NCBI GenBank assembly: GCA_947500415.1
Contig: CANMRT010000001.1
Location: 1,204,982-1,268,981, forward strand
From: an uncultured Roseicyclus sp.
GTDB taxonomy: Bacteria; Pseudomonadota; Alphaproteobacteria; Rhodobacterales; Rhodobacteraceae
Length of the DNA: 64,000 nt
Direction: 5' to 3'
Part shown: piece by piece, positions 54,330-63,768 of the stretch
Numbering within the stretch: position 1 is the first letter of the stretch
Layout of the letters: every line of letters begins with the position of its first letter
Translations under genes and position numbers: made by a program
Notes under the pieces: model-generated
Databases searched by the model: none
Told to the model about the DNA's origin: nothing
The model's input: the letters and a program-made list of their open reading frames with translations, nothing else

Positions 54330-55174
54330 TGTTCGACGATTTCATGACCCGCGCAACCGTCGCCGGCGTCGGCGTAGCCTTTGCCGCCGCCCCCTTGGGC
54401 TGTTTCGTCGTCTGGCGGCGCATGGCCTATTTCGGCGACGCAACCGCCCACGCCGCAATCCTCGGCATCGCCTTCGCGCTCGCCCTCGACATTTCGGTCT
54501 TCGCAGGTGCTGCCGCGGTGGCGCTGGTCATGGCCATGACCGTCACTTTCCTTTCGGGGCGCGGCTACGCGATGGACACGCTGCTTGGCGTCCTCGCCCA
54601 TTCTTCGCTGGCCCTTGGACTGGTGGCCGTGTCCTTCCTGTCCGGTGTCCGCATCGACCTTATGGCCTACCTCTTCGGCGACATCCTTTCCGTATCCCAT
54701 TGTAGTTTCGAAGATTTCCGCGCTCTCGGGTGGGAGGCCTTCTCCCGTTGCGACCTCGGCATCATCTGGGGCGGCGGCGCTTTGGTCGTGGCCCTTCTGG
54801 TCTGGCGCTGGCGGCCTCTGCTGACCTCCACTCTGAATGAAGAGCTCGCCTATTCCAGCGGCATCGACCCGAAATTCGAAAAGCTGATCCTGACCCTGGC
54901 ACTCGCCATCACCGTGGCCGTCGCCATTAAGGTTGTGGGTGTCTTGCTGATCGCGGCGATGCTCGTGATCCCCGCCGCCGCCGCCCGAGGCTTGGCCCGA
55001 ACGCCTGAGGCCATGGCGCTTATCGCCGCCGTCATTGGTGCGGTCTCAGTCATTGCCGGGCTGCAAGGCGCGCTCATCTTCGACACGCCCGCAGGCCCCT
55101 CTATCGTAAGTGTCGCGGCCTTCCTCTTCGCTGTCCTGAACCTGCTGGGATGGCGCGGGCAGGGCAGGGCATAA
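54329..55174 (+). CDS. znuB: Zinc ABC transporter permease
   Basis: A 281-residue membrane protein of the ABC-3 family with about eight helices (GVAFAAAPLGCFVVWRRMAYFGDATAHAAILGIAFAL, LLGVLAHSSLALGLVAVSF, KVVGVLLIAAMLVIPAAAARGLA). The start overlaps the znuC stop. It completes the high-affinity zinc importer. Confidence 0.93.
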   Translation: MFDDFMTRATVAGVGVAFAAAPLGCFVVWRRMAYFGDATAHAAILGIAFALALDISVFAGAAAVALVMAMTVTFLSGRGYAMDTLLGVLAHSSLALGLVAVSFLSGVRIDLMAYLFGDILSVSHCSFEDFRALGWEAFSRCDLGIIWGGGALVVALLVWRWRPLLTSTLNEELAYSSGIDPKFEKLILTLALAITVAVAIKVVGVLLIAAMLVIPAAAARGLARTPEAMALIAAVIGAVSVIAGLQGALIFDTPAGPSIVSVAAFLFAVLNLLGWRGQGRA

Positions 55175-55180
55175 CCGCCT

Positions 55181-56149
55181 TCACCGCGCCCCAATCCGCT
55201 CCACAACCGCTTGCGCCATCGCAAGGTCGTCGAACACACCGTGCAGGCATTTTCTGATATTCGTCGCATCCGTGGTCAGGCTGCCCATCTGGATGAACCC
55301 GCCTTTGCGCTCCAGCGCCATGTAGAAATGCGGCCCATCGAAGCCCGCAAGCAGGCTTTCCGCCCCCTTATCGCCGCCCGCCAAATCCGCGACCTCCAAC
55401 AATGCCGCCCGAAACGGGCCATCAAGATAGTCGCGCGCGGCATCTGGTTCATCGGCGTAAACCGCAAAGGCATTCTCAAACGCGGCATCCTCATCAAAGA
55501 TGACCCTTGGCCAAGACCGCGTAGCCTCACCGGCGAAGGTCTCTGCCAGTTTGTTCACCAACCCGCCCCGGTCCCGCATCAACCCGATCCGGCCCGGCGC
55601 GGGCTTGTTCAGCGTGATGCGAAACAGCAATCCCTCAAATACCTGCGTGTTTCCGCCATCAATGCGTGTGGTCAGGCCCGCATGGACGATCTGGAAGTCC
55701 GTGCCTTGATGGGTGCCTTCCAAAAGGCTGCTTTGCCACGCCTTTTCATGCGTCGGCACAATCTGCAGCTCTACCATTTCATCCAGTGAAAATGCGCTGC
55801 CGTCCGCTGAGTATTTCATTGCGCCCAAATGCCCGCAGACAATCGGCATCAACGCATCGGCCAATGTATCGCGAAAGCGCGCCTCGCCCGTGGACCATTC
55901 CGACCATATGGAAGTGCCTGCCATCACGACTGCGATCAAGACAGCAGCCCCCGCGAGGCGCGGACCAAACAAAAAGGTAACAAGAATCGCAAATGCGATA
56001 CCGCCCGCAACGATCAGGCCGGATCGGATCCAGGTTTTGCGTTCGCGCGCTTGGCGTTCCAGCTCAAGCTCTTGCAAGACCGGCATGACTTCCGCGTCGT
56101 GGACGTCTGAAAAGCCCTGCTCAAGCGGGATACGTTCTATGAATGGCAT
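55181..56149 (-). CDS. DUF3137-like membrane protein
   Basis: A 322-residue protein with two adjacent membrane helices (residues ~42-80) after a charged N-terminus, and a soluble C-terminal domain (TDFQIVHAGLTTRIDGGNTQVFEGLLFRITLNK...). The layout fits DUF3137 proteins. Function unknown. It ends 6 bp from the znuB stop on the opposite strand. Confidence 0.7.
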   Translation of the reverse strand: MPFIERIPLEQGFSDVHDAEVMPVLQELELERQARERKTWIRSGLIVAGGIAFAILVTFLFGPRLAGAAVLIAVVMAGTSIWSEWSTGEARFRDTLADALMPIVCGHLGAMKYSADGSAFSLDEMVELQIVPTHEKAWQSSLLEGTHQGTDFQIVHAGLTTRIDGGNTQVFEGLLFRITLNKPAPGRIGLMRDRGGLVNKLAETFAGEATRSWPRVIFDEDAAFENAFAVYADEPDAARDYLDGPFRAALLEVADLAGGDKGAESLLAGFDGPHFYMALERKGGFIQMGSLTTDATNIRKCLHGVFDDLAMAQAVVERIGAR

Positions 56150-56293
56150 CGTGTTAACCCTTTCGACCCATCAGATAACAATGGATTGCGGCGTCGAAAT
56201 GGTGAAAAACCCGACCTTTGCGGCAGTTGCGGGCTTGGCCCGCGCCATTCTCGCACCTTCCCTCCGGCCTTCAGCCCCCGTATCTTGTCCGCC

Positions 56294-56698
56294 ATGAAAG
56301 AAACTATTGCCCTCATCACCCGCTACTACGCCGCCTTCAATGTGGGCGACATGGAAGGCATGATTGCCTGCCTCGCCCCGGATGTTGCCCACCACGTCAA
56401 CGAAGGCGCCATCCGCACCGGCCACGAAGAGTTCCGCGCCTTCTGCGCCCATATGGACCGCTGCTATGCGGAGGAGCTGACGGATATCGTCATCATGGCA
56501 ACCGAAGACGGCACCCGCGCCAGCGCCGAATTCACCGTCAACGGCACCTACAAAGTCACCGACGAAGGCCTGCCCGAGGCCCACGGCCAGACCTACCGCC
56601 TACCCGCTGGCATGTTCTTCAGCGTCGCGGGCGGTCAGATCACCCGCGTCGTGACCTACTACAACCTCGCCGATTGGACCGCGCAGGTCAGCGCATGA
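56294..56698 (+). CDS. SnoaL-like/ketosteroid-isomerase-like protein
   Basis: A 134-residue NTF2-fold protein (LITRYYAAFNVGDMEGMIACLAPDVAHHVNEGAIRTGHEEFRAF). It belongs to the steroid-isomerase-like group of unknown substrate. It overlaps the GNAT gene by four bases, so the two are one unit. No strong ribosome site before the ATG at 56294. Confidence 0.8.
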   Translation: MKETIALITRYYAAFNVGDMEGMIACLAPDVAHHVNEGAIRTGHEEFRAFCAHMDRCYAEELTDIVIMATEDGTRASAEFTVNGTYKVTDEGLPEAHGQTYRLPAGMFFSVAGGQITRVVTYYNLADWTAQVSA

Positions 56699-57282
56699 GC
56701 CTGCGCGTGGCCCCCCTGACCGGGCCCGAGTTTCAAGCCGCCCTACCGGAACTTGCGCAACTCAGGATCGAGGTTTTTCGCGCCTTTCCATATCTTTACG
56801 ATGGGACGCTCACCTACGAACAGCACTACCTCCGCTCCTACCGCGACACCCCGAATGCCGTGCTTGTGGCGGCCTTTGACGGGGGCCGCATCGTTGGGGC
56901 CGCCACCGGAATGCCCCTGGCCGACCATGGCGACGCGAGCCAGATCACTGGCCCGATGCCCGACGCGGATGGTGTTTTCTATTGCGCCGAAAGCGTCCTC
57001 TTGCCCGCGTATCGCGGGCGCGGCATCGGCCAACGTTTCTTCGACCTGCGCGAAGATCATGCCCGCAACCTCGGCGCCTCCCACTCCGCCTTTTGCGCCG
57101 TTGTTCGCCCTGCCAATCACCCGCTCAAGCCCGCCGATTACCGCCCCCTCGATGGCTTCTGGCGTTCGCGCGGCTATGCCCCGCAAACCGGTGCCACGGC
57201 GCAGTTTTCCTGGGCTGATCTGGGTGAGGCCGCCGAGACCCCAAAAACCCTGCAAGTCTGGATCAAAGACCTATGCGCATAG
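56695..57282 (+). CDS. GNAT-family acetyltransferase
   Basis: A 195-residue acetyltransferase with AESVLLPAYRGRGIGQRFFDLREDHARNLG as acyl-CoA loop and FWRSRGYAPQTG near the end. The ATG overlaps the upstream stop (ATGA); its end overlaps the next gene by 10 bp. Substrate unknown. Confidence 0.83.
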   Translation: MSLRVAPLTGPEFQAALPELAQLRIEVFRAFPYLYDGTLTYEQHYLRSYRDTPNAVLVAAFDGGRIVGAATGMPLADHGDASQITGPMPDADGVFYCAESVLLPAYRGRGIGQRFFDLREDHARNLGASHSAFCAVVRPANHPLKPADYRPLDGFWRSRGYAPQTGATAQFSWADLGEAAETPKTLQVWIKDLCA

Positions 57283-58181
57283 CCACCGCCGCTTACCCCC
57301 TCGATCAATTCACGGCGTGGGAGGATTACGCCGCCAAGCAAATCCACTGGGTCCGCGAAGCTGCCGGGGCCGGGGCTGACCTCCTCGTCTTCCCCGAATA
57401 CGGCCGCATCGAGCTTGCGACCCTCCAGAATGCCGCCGGTGATCTGGAGTCCTCCCTTCACGCCGCAGCCGACCTCGCCGAAAAAGCCGACCACCTCATG
57501 GCCGATCTCGCCGAAGGCTACGGCGTCCACATCCTCTGCCCCTCCGGTCCCGTCTTCGACGAAGACCGCGACCGCCCCACAAACCGCGCCTGGCTCCTCG
57601 GCCCCGAACCCGGCGCGAATTTCATCGGCTACACCGACAAACAGGTCATGACCCGGTTCGAGCGGGAACACTGGAACGTCGTCCCCGGCGATCCGCTTCA
57701 GGTCTTCGACACACCCCTCGGCAAAATCGGCGTTCTGATCTGTTACGACGCCGAATTCCCGCTTCTCGGCCGCCGCCTGATTGAGGAAGGCGCCGAAATC
57801 CTCCTCTGCCCCTCCTGCACCGACAGCACCAAAGGCTACAACCGCGTCCGCATCGGCGCGCAGGCACGCGCGCTCGAAGGGCAATGCATCACCGTCCAAT
57901 CCCCCACTGTCCAACCCGCCCCCTGGTCCCCCGCCGTCGACGAAAACGTAGGCGCTGCAGGCATTTACGGCCCCCCCGACCTCGGCTTTCCCGACGATGG
58001 CATCCTGGCACTGGGCGAGATCAACGACCCCGGCTGGGTGCTGGCGGACATCGACCTCGCCGCAATCACACGCGTCCGCGCGGAAGGCTCCGTGTTCAAC
58101 CACGCCCATTGGCCGGAATCCCAGGACCGCGCCAACACACACGAAACTCCGACCGCAGCGTCACAAACCGATTTCCCTTGA
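57273..58181 (+). CDS. Carbon-nitrogen hydrolase (nitrilase superfamily)
   Basis: A 302-residue amidase/nitrilase-like enzyme with the Glu-Lys-Cys set: Glu in VFPEYGRIEL, Cys in IGVLICYDAEFPLLGRRL; the Lys lies in the central block. It hydrolyses a C-N bond in an amide. Some family members are omega-amidases or act on acylated amines; the adjacent GNAT and SnoaL genes hint at processing of small acylated compounds, but this is speculative. Confidence 0.85.
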   Translation: MRIATAAYPLDQFTAWEDYAAKQIHWVREAAGAGADLLVFPEYGRIELATLQNAAGDLESSLHAAADLAEKADHLMADLAEGYGVHILCPSGPVFDEDRDRPTNRAWLLGPEPGANFIGYTDKQVMTRFEREHWNVVPGDPLQVFDTPLGKIGVLICYDAEFPLLGRRLIEEGAEILLCPSCTDSTKGYNRVRIGAQARALEGQCITVQSPTVQPAPWSPAVDENVGAAGIYGPPDLGFPDDGILALGEINDPGWVLADIDLAAITRVRAEGSVFNHAHWPESQDRANTHETPTAASQTDFP

Positions 58182-58251
58182 AACCTTGCACCTTTAGGCG
58201 CATTTACCCGGCATCAAGCCCCACCCACGGGGCGCAACTTATGGAGTGACC

Positions 58252-58470
58252 ATGGCCAAGGAAGAGATGCTCGAATTTCCTGGTGTCGTGAAGGAACTCC
58301 TGCCAAACGCGACATTCCGGGTCGAGCTCGAAAACGGCCATGAGATCATCGCGCATACGGCAGGAAAGATGCGGAAAAACCGTATCCGGGTTCTGGCAGG
58401 CGACAAAGTCCAGGTGGAAATGACCCCCTACGACCTCACGAAGGGTCGTATCAACTACCGCTTCAAGTGA
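58252..58470 (+). CDS. infA: Translation initiation factor IF-1
   Basis: A 72-residue S1/OB-fold protein ([66 protein letters not shown]) with full family length. It binds the ribosomal A site during initiation. GGAG lies five bases before the ATG. It is first in the infA-maf-rng gene string. Confidence 0.97.
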   Translation: MAKEEMLEFPGVVKELLPNATFRVELENGHEIIAHTAGKMRKNRIRVLAGDKVQVEMTPYDLTKGRINYRFK

Positions 58471-59021
58471 CGGACCGCACGATCACGACCCCCGCCGAGC
58501 TTTCGGACGGGGTGCGTGCCTTTGCGGCGACCTTAGGGGATGGCGGGGCGCAGTTTGTGCCCGTGCAACCCGCTGAAAATGCGGTCGAAGATCAGCCCTT
58601 CTACAATGTCATCGTTTCAGGCGACGGCGCGACACCCGTCTTCGGCTGGCTGATTTGGGAGCTGACGGGGTTCTGGCTGGAAGCCCAACGCCACGCGGTC
58701 CTCGACCGCGACGGCTTGGTCGACATCACGCCCCCAATAGATGAGGAGACGCAAATCCTCTTCGTCCCTGACAGTGAATGGGCCTTCGACTACCTCAACC
58801 CCAAGCCGCTCCGCAAACCCGCCCGCCACCTGCTGACGGACGACGCGGACGTGGTGAAATGGGCCAAACTCGCCGACGACGTGGACGCCTTCAAGTTCCG
58901 CCACACCAAATTCAATGGCGACAAGTCCGAGCTTGTGATCCCCGAAGGCAAAGACACCCGCCGCATGGAACGCCTGCAGCGCGACTACAACGCCGCCGCG
59001 CGCGTGGCGCTTGCGAAATGA
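58467..59021 (+). CDS. Conserved hypothetical protein between infA and maf
   Basis: A 184-residue soluble acidic protein ([50 protein letters not shown]). No family recognised and no motif of catalysis. A GTG start overlaps the infA stop and its end overlaps maf by four bases, so it is made with translation and cell-envelope functions. Confidence 0.72.
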   Translation: MTDRTITTPAELSDGVRAFAATLGDGGAQFVPVQPAENAVEDQPFYNVIVSGDGATPVFGWLIWELTGFWLEAQRHAVLDRDGLVDITPPIDEETQILFVPDSEWAFDYLNPKPLRKPARHLLTDDADVVKWAKLADDVDAFKFRHTKFNGDKSELVIPEGKDTRRMERLQRDYNAAARVALAK

Positions 59022-59587
59022 AGCTGATCCTCGGCTCCGGCAGCCCGCGTCGCCTTGAATTGCTGGCAGTACTGGGCATTGAGCCCGCCGACATCCGCCC
59101 CCCCGACATCAACGAAGATCCGTACAAAGGCGAACTCCCACGCTCTTACGTCGAACGAATGGCCCGCGAAAAGGCGCAAGCGATCCCCTGCGCCGACGAC
59201 GAAGTGATCCTCGCCGCCGACACCACCGTCGCCGTTGGCCGTCGCATCCTCGGCAAACCCACCGACGCGGATGAGGCGCGCGCCTTCCTCGACCGGCTCG
59301 GCGGCCGCCGCCACCGCGTCTACACCGCCATCGCCGTCAAAACCGCGGACCACCTCCGCACCCGCACCGTCGAATCGCGCGTCCAGATGAAACGCCTCAG
59401 CCAGACCGAGCGTGAAGGCTACATCGCCACCAACGATTGGCAGGGCAAGGCCGGCGGCTATTCCATCCAAGGCCCCGCAGGCGCGTTCATCCCTTGGATC
59501 AGTGGTTCTCACAGTGCCATCGTTGGCCTGCCGCTGGCCGAAACGGCCAACCTCCTGCAAAGCGCAGGCGTGAAGGTGTGGTCATGA
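59018..59587 (+). CDS. maf: Maf-family nucleotide pyrophosphatase
   Basis: A 189-residue Maf protein with [45 protein letters not shown] and the [13 protein letters not shown] block. It removes pyrophosphate from non-canonical or pyrimidine/methylated NTPs and affects septation when overproduced in other bacteria. It overlaps both neighbours by four bases. Confidence 0.93.
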   Translation: MKLILGSGSPRRLELLAVLGIEPADIRPPDINEDPYKGELPRSYVERMAREKAQAIPCADDEVILAADTTVAVGRRILGKPTDADEARAFLDRLGGRRHRVYTAIAVKTADHLRTRTVESRVQMKRLSQTEREGYIATNDWQGKAGGYSIQGPAGAFIPWISGSHSAIVGLPLAETANLLQSAGVKVWS

Positions 59588-60633
59588 AAGGCAAAACCGT
59601 CCTCCTCGATACCATCGCAGACCGCCAGGCCGCCGCCCTCATGGTCGACGGCAAGCTCCATGACCTGCTGATCGACCCGCCCGAGGATGCCGCCCCCGGT
59701 GTCGGCGCGATTGCCTGGGCCGTAGCCGATCGTCCGCTGAAAGGGCAGGGCGGTCTGACCCTGCAACTGGGCGATGGCCTGACGGGCTATCTGCGCCGCG
59801 CCAAGGATATCTCCCCCGGCGATGCCTTCTGGGTGCAGGTCTCCGGCGTGGCTGAGGCGGGCAAAGCCATTCCCGTCACGCCCGACCTCATCTTCAAATC
59901 CCGCTACGCCATCGTCACCCCGCACAAACCCGGCCTGAATGTCAGCCGCTCCATCCGCGATGATGAGGAACGCGACCGCCTGCTGGCCATCGCCCATGAC
60001 AGCCGCGCCGCCAGCGATGAATATGGCCTGATCATCCGCTCCTCTGCTGCGGGGGCAGATGCGGATGACATCCACCGTGACATCTACGAGCAATGCAAAA
60101 CGGTCACGATGGTTCTCGAACAGCGCGACGGCCCCGCGGAATGGCTGTTGGGTGCCGACAGCGCGCATATCCTCGCGTGGCGCGAATGGGACAATCCCGA
60201 TGACCTGGTGTCAGAGCCCGGCTGTTTCGAAACTCACGGCGTGATGGAGGCTATCGACGAAGCGCTCGCATCCCGCCACCCGCTCACCGGCGGCGGCCAC
60301 GCCTTTGTCGAGGCGACCCGCGCCCTGATCGCCGTCGACGTGAACACCGGCAAGGACCATTCGCTTGCCGCCGGTCTCAAAGCCAACCTCGCGCTAGTCC
60401 GCGACCTGCCGCGCCTGCTCCGCATCAAGGGCCTTGGCGGGCAGATCACGCTCGACCTCGCCCCGATGCCCAAACGCGACCGCAAGCAGGTGGAAGATGC
60501 CGTGAAGAAGAGCTTCCGTCAGGATGGCTCAGACGTGGTCGTCGCGGGCTGGACGCCGCTCGGCCATCTCGAACTGACCCGCAAACGCGACCGGCTGCCA
60601 CTGTCTCAGGTCTGGCCGCGCGACGCATCCTGA
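59584..60633 (+). CDS. rng: Ribonuclease E/G family protein
   Basis: A 349-residue RNase E/G-like protein with an S1-type start ([30 protein letters not shown]) and the catalytic DNase I-like part with [47 protein letters not shown]. It is shorter than RNase G of E. coli (~490) and lacks the Zn-link and small domain. It may be active or regulatory. It overlaps maf by four bases. Confidence 0.87.
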   Translation: MKGKTVLLDTIADRQAAALMVDGKLHDLLIDPPEDAAPGVGAIAWAVADRPLKGQGGLTLQLGDGLTGYLRRAKDISPGDAFWVQVSGVAEAGKAIPVTPDLIFKSRYAIVTPHKPGLNVSRSIRDDEERDRLLAIAHDSRAASDEYGLIIRSSAAGADADDIHRDIYEQCKTVTMVLEQRDGPAEWLLGADSAHILAWREWDNPDDLVSEPGCFETHGVMEAIDEALASRHPLTGGGHAFVEATRALIAVDVNTGKDHSLAAGLKANLALVRDLPRLLRIKGLGGQITLDLAPMPKRDRKQVEDAVKKSFRQDGSDVVVAGWTPLGHLELTRKRDRLPLSQVWPRDAS

Positions 60634-60636
60634 ACT

Positions 60637-60773
60637 CCGTCCATTAGAACGCAGATCCGTTCATCTGAACGCATCTCTGGCGGGCGGTTGAACCCGGTCC
60701 AATACCCGTTCACTTGAACGCATTTTTCGCAAAATATCCGTTCAGATGGACGCATATGCGTTCAGGTGAACGG
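60637..60773. repeat. Cluster of palindromic repeats CCGTTCA-NN-TGAACGCAT
   Basis: Five copies of an 18-bp unit lie between the convergent rng and mltB-like genes: 60637-60653 (degenerate), 60657-60674, 60706-60723, 60738-60755 (one mismatch), and an inverted copy at 60756-60773. Each is a 6-bp-arm palindrome CGTTCA/TGAACG around two variable bases, followed by CAT. The last two face each other across CATATG. Confidence 0.85.
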
Positions 60774-60781
60774 ACTCTCGT

Positions 60782-62044
60782 CTATCGAAGCCGACGCAAA
60801 AGCGCCAGCGACGGCTCCCCATCCACCGGCAATCCATTGGCCGCCTGATAGGCCTCAATCGCAGCTTCCGTGCCCGATCCGATCACGCCATCGGGCGTTC
60901 CCGCATCAAACCCGGCCGCGTTCAAACGCTCCTGCAATTCGCGACGTTGCGCCTGCGTCAGACCGCTCGTATCGGCGCCAAAGGACTGCCGCAACGGTCC
61001 ACCACCGGCCAACCGGTCGGACATATAGCCCACGCCAATTCCATAATTGGTGGAGTTGTTGTAGCGCAATATCACATTGAAATTATGATACAAAATCCAC
61101 GCAGGGGCCCCCGCGCCACCGGGCGCATGAATAGCCGCAGACCCATGATCGGGAAGACTGCCGCCCCCCGCGCGCCGCACGCCAAGCTCACGCCAAGACG
61201 ACACAGACCGCCGATTGTCCCGCCCGGTTGAGGCGCTGAACCCGGAGGGCAACTGCACCTCCATCCCCCAAGGCTCACCTCGCCTCCATCCAAAGCGATT
61301 GAAATAAGCAGCCGTTGAAGCAAGCGAGTCCGTTGGATCCTCCGACCAGATATCGCGCCGCCCATCGCCCCGGAAATCAACAGCGTATTCCTCGTAAGTC
61401 GTTGGAATGAATTGCGTATGTCCCATCGCCCCCGCCCAGGATCCAAGCATTCTTTCGGGCGTTGTGTCGCCGTTTTGGATGATTTTCAGGGCCGAAACCA
61501 ACTGCGCTTCAAAGAACCGCCCGCGCCGTCCTTCCCACGCCAAAGTGGCCACAGCCGAGATCACCGGAATGTCGCCCAACCGCGTCCCAAACCGACTTTC
61601 CACACCCCAAACCGCCGCCGTCACTTCCGGCGGCACGCCGTATTGGCCTTCTATGTCATTGAGAACGCTGCGATTTGCTGAGAACCGTCCGCGCCCGAGC
61701 GCCACGTCATCATCGCCCGCCACTAGCGCAAGGTAGTCTTCCGTCGAGCGCCGAAATTCCGTCTGGTTGCGATCCCGCTCCACGACACCCGGAAGGAATC
61801 CAACACCGCGCAGCCCTCGGTTCAGCGCATCCTCACTGATGCCAGCCGCCCGTGCACGCGGGCGAAACCCTTGAATCCATGCATCAAAATCGGCATTCGG
61901 CTGCGGCATGAAGTCCGGATCACTAGATGGCCCACCAGCTCCCGCCGCCCCGATTTCCGGCAGTCCGAACCCGCCGCCTCTCACGCACCCCGTCAGCGCC
62001 AATGCGCTCGATCCTGCCAATACCTGTCGCCGTGTCACTCTCAT
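60782..62044 (-). CDS. Lytic murein transglycosylase, MltB type, lipoprotein
   Basis: A 420-residue lipoprotein (lipobox LTGC near residue 20). The transglycosylase domain shows GVPPEVTAAVWGVESRFGTRLGDIPVISAVATLAWEGRRG with the catalytic Glu, GSWAGAMGHTQFIPTTYEEYAVDF, and the C-terminus is a peptidoglycan-binding domain (LQERLNAAGFDAGTPDGVIGSGTEAAIEAYQAANGLPVDG). It cleaves glycan strands to 1,6-anhydro ends. It separates rng from yacG, which are usually close in this group. Confidence 0.92.
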   Translation of the reverse strand: MRVTRRQVLAGSSALALTGCVRGGGFGLPEIGAAGAGGPSSDPDFMPQPNADFDAWIQGFRPRARAAGISEDALNRGLRGVGFLPGVVERDRNQTEFRRSTEDYLALVAGDDDVALGRGRFSANRSVLNDIEGQYGVPPEVTAAVWGVESRFGTRLGDIPVISAVATLAWEGRRGRFFEAQLVSALKIIQNGDTTPERMLGSWAGAMGHTQFIPTTYEEYAVDFRGDGRRDIWSEDPTDSLASTAAYFNRFGWRRGEPWGMEVQLPSGFSASTGRDNRRSVSSWRELGVRRAGGGSLPDHGSAAIHAPGGAGAPAWILYHNFNVILRYNNSTNYGIGVGYMSDRLAGGGPLRQSFGADTSGLTQAQRRELQERLNAAGFDAGTPDGVIGSGTEAAIEAYQAANGLPVDGEPSLALLRRLR

Positions 62045-62181
62045 GTGCCCGCTCCACCCGTGTTTTGCCCTCAGCTAACGGCCCAACCCCCGTTCACGCA
62101 ATCCCCATTGCAGTTTGCGCCCCCTTGCGAGCGGGAACGGGCTGCCCCAAATTGACTTCAGATACGACAGTAGGAGCGCCC

Positions 62182-62364
62182 ATGGCCTGCCCAATCTGCG
62201 AAAAAGAGACCGACAAGGCCTACCGCCCCTTCTGCTCGCGCCGCTGCGCCGACGTCGATCTGGGGCGCTGGCTCAATGGCAGCTACGCGGTGCCATCGAC
62301 CGATCCGGATGATATCGAGCAGGCCCTTGAAGAGGCCGCAAAATCCGAGCCGAAATTGCACTGA
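62182..62364 (+). CDS. yacG: DNA gyrase inhibitor YacG
   Basis: A 60-residue zinc protein with CPIC (residues 3-6) and CSRRC (18-22) as Cys4 ligand set and the WLNGSYAVP block. It binds and inhibits GyrB. TAGGAG precedes the ATG. Short length is typical. Confidence 0.92.
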   Translation: MACPICEKETDKAYRPFCSRRCADVDLGRWLNGSYAVPSTDPDDIEQALEEAAKSEPKLH

Positions 62365-62464
62365 CATTCGCCGCCGAAAAATGCGTGCTCCCCTATGGAC
62401 AGCGCCCGTTGATCCCCCTAGAACGCCGCTACCCACAGCGAAGGTTCGCCCCCGCTGGTCCCGT

Positions 62465-62539
62465 GCCCGGGTAGCTCAGGGGTAGAGCAGTGGATTGAAA
62501 ATCCTCGTGTCGGTGGTTCGATTCCGCCCCCGGGCACCA
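62465..62539 (+). tRNA. tRNA-Phe (anticodon GAA)
   Basis: Acceptor GCCCGGG/CCCGGGC, D-arm AGCTCAGGGGTAGAGC, anticodon arm TGGATTGAAAATCCT with GAA, T-arm GGTGGTTCGATTCCGCC, encoded ACCA. It marks a border between conserved and accessory sequence. Confidence 0.95.
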
Positions 62540-62586
62540 AAGCACCCCTCACTGTCAATGGTATCAATGGGTTGCGGGGCAAAATC

Positions 62587-62627
62587 GTCCCACCGGTTTC
62601 GCGTTTGGGCAAAAGTGGGACTTTTTT
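62587..62627 (+). terminator. Terminator after tRNA-Phe
   Basis: Stem GTCCCAC (62587-62593) / GTGGGAC (62615-62621) followed by TTTTTT. The loop is long (21 bases), but it can close further inside. Confidence 0.5.
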
Positions 62628-62776
62628 GTTCGTGGTTCGGTCCCGGCCGAGGTTTCGTTCAAGAGATGTATTGAGACTTGATCGGGAAGGCAGGAAGTGT
62701 GCTGGGACGCGCCCAAACATTGTTGGCAGAGGATGCGAGGCATATGGTGCTCGCACAATCTGAGTCACGGGTGACA

Positions 62777-63367
62777 ATGCCAGCAGATCGCTATTCGACC
62801 TTCTCGGAGCTTTTCCGTCACGAGACGGCAGGGAGCGATTATCGTATTGAAGCCCGTCACGTGATAAACTCAGCCTTGGTTATGGCGCCCCACGGCGGGC
62901 GGATCGAACCAGGGACTTCCGAGCTTGCGCGAAGTGTGGCCCAAGATGACAAGTCCCTCTACCTATTTGAAGGCGTGAGAGCCGGATTGAGGCATCACGA
63001 GTTGCACGTGACTTCCCACCTATACGATGAACCACTCGCTCTCGAAATTGCAGCTTGAACCGATCGTTTGGTCGCATTTCATGGCCGCGCTGATCGAGAC
63101 GACCCCGAAACGGTTTGGATTGGTGGCCTCGACACAGACATGAGTGGGCTGATCTTGGATCATGTCGTTCGAGCGGGTTTCGTCGGTAGGCTGCAACAGG
63201 GTGAGCTTGCCGGAACTCATTCAAATAACATCTGCAATCGTGCGCGAAGTGGCAGGGGTGTGCAGGTGGAGCTGCCGAGAGCCTTGAGAAACCGATTGAT
63301 GAGAGAGCAGGAAAGCTTGGTTCAGTTCGCTAGAGCTGTGCGAAATGCTCTCGAAGACCTGATCTAG
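62777..63367 (+). pseudogene. Poly-gamma-glutamate hydrolase family gene, nonsense-interrupted
   Basis: The frame reads MPADRYSTFSELFRHETAGSDY and then APHGGRIEPGTSELARSVA, SLYLFEGVRAG, LHVTSHLYDEPLALEIAA, a TGA at 63056-63058, then without frame change TDRLVAFHGRADRD, WIGGLDTDM, NICNRARSGRGVQVELPRALRNRLM. All landmarks of the phage-type poly-gamma-glutamate hydrolase (zinc peptidase) family are present on both sides. A single stop splits it into two. There is no sign of selenocysteine or suppressor context. Confidence 0.8.
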
Positions 63368-63397
63368 CCGCCTTGGCGGCCTGTACGGATCTCGTGC

Positions 63398-63763
63398 TTA
63401 CGAAAGACTGGCGCGTTGCGCTCTCCCGCCCCTAGCTCGTCGCGGTTCTTCTGTCTCTCCCAACCCTTCCAGCGCCACCGGTGCCGTGCCTGGGAACTCA
63501 ACCATCAGCTTGAGCTCCCCGCCCATCGCGCGGACGTAGCCCGTCAGTGTCGAGAGCAGGAGGTCGCTCTGGCGTTCGTACTTCGCGACGGTGGCCTGCT
63601 GGACGCCAAGGGTTTCCGCCAGTTGGACTTGGGTCAACTTCTTGGCCTTCCGCAGCTCCTGCAGCGTCAGGTACTCGGCATGCAGCCGATCCGCTTCGGC
63701 CTCGATCGCCGCGCGGCGGGCGGGGTCGAGGGTCGCCAGCTTGTCCTTCAGGCTCCGGGCCAT
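63398..63763 (-). CDS. HigA-type antitoxin (XRE family)
   Basis: A 121-residue protein with a helical N-terminus and an XRE helix-turn-helix (LRKAKKLTQVQLAETLGVQQATVAKYERQSDLLLSTLTGYVRAMGGELKL). It binds DNA and neutralises the toxin encoded just upstream. AAAGG lies before the ATG at 63763; an ATG at 63772 overlaps the toxin stop. Toxin-first order is typical for HigBA. Confidence 0.85.
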   Translation of the reverse strand: MARSLKDKLATLDPARRAAIEAEADRLHAEYLTLQELRKAKKLTQVQLAETLGVQQATVAKYERQSDLLLSTLTGYVRAMGGELKLMVEFPGTAPVALEGLGETEEPRRARGGRAQRASLS

Positions 63764-63768
63764 CGTCA

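Noticed and set aside
63056-63058. TGA as selenocysteine codon in the poly-gamma-glutamate hydrolase
   Set aside because: The family position is not a Cys/Sec site as I know it, and no SECIS-like hairpin follows; a nonsense mutation is simpler.
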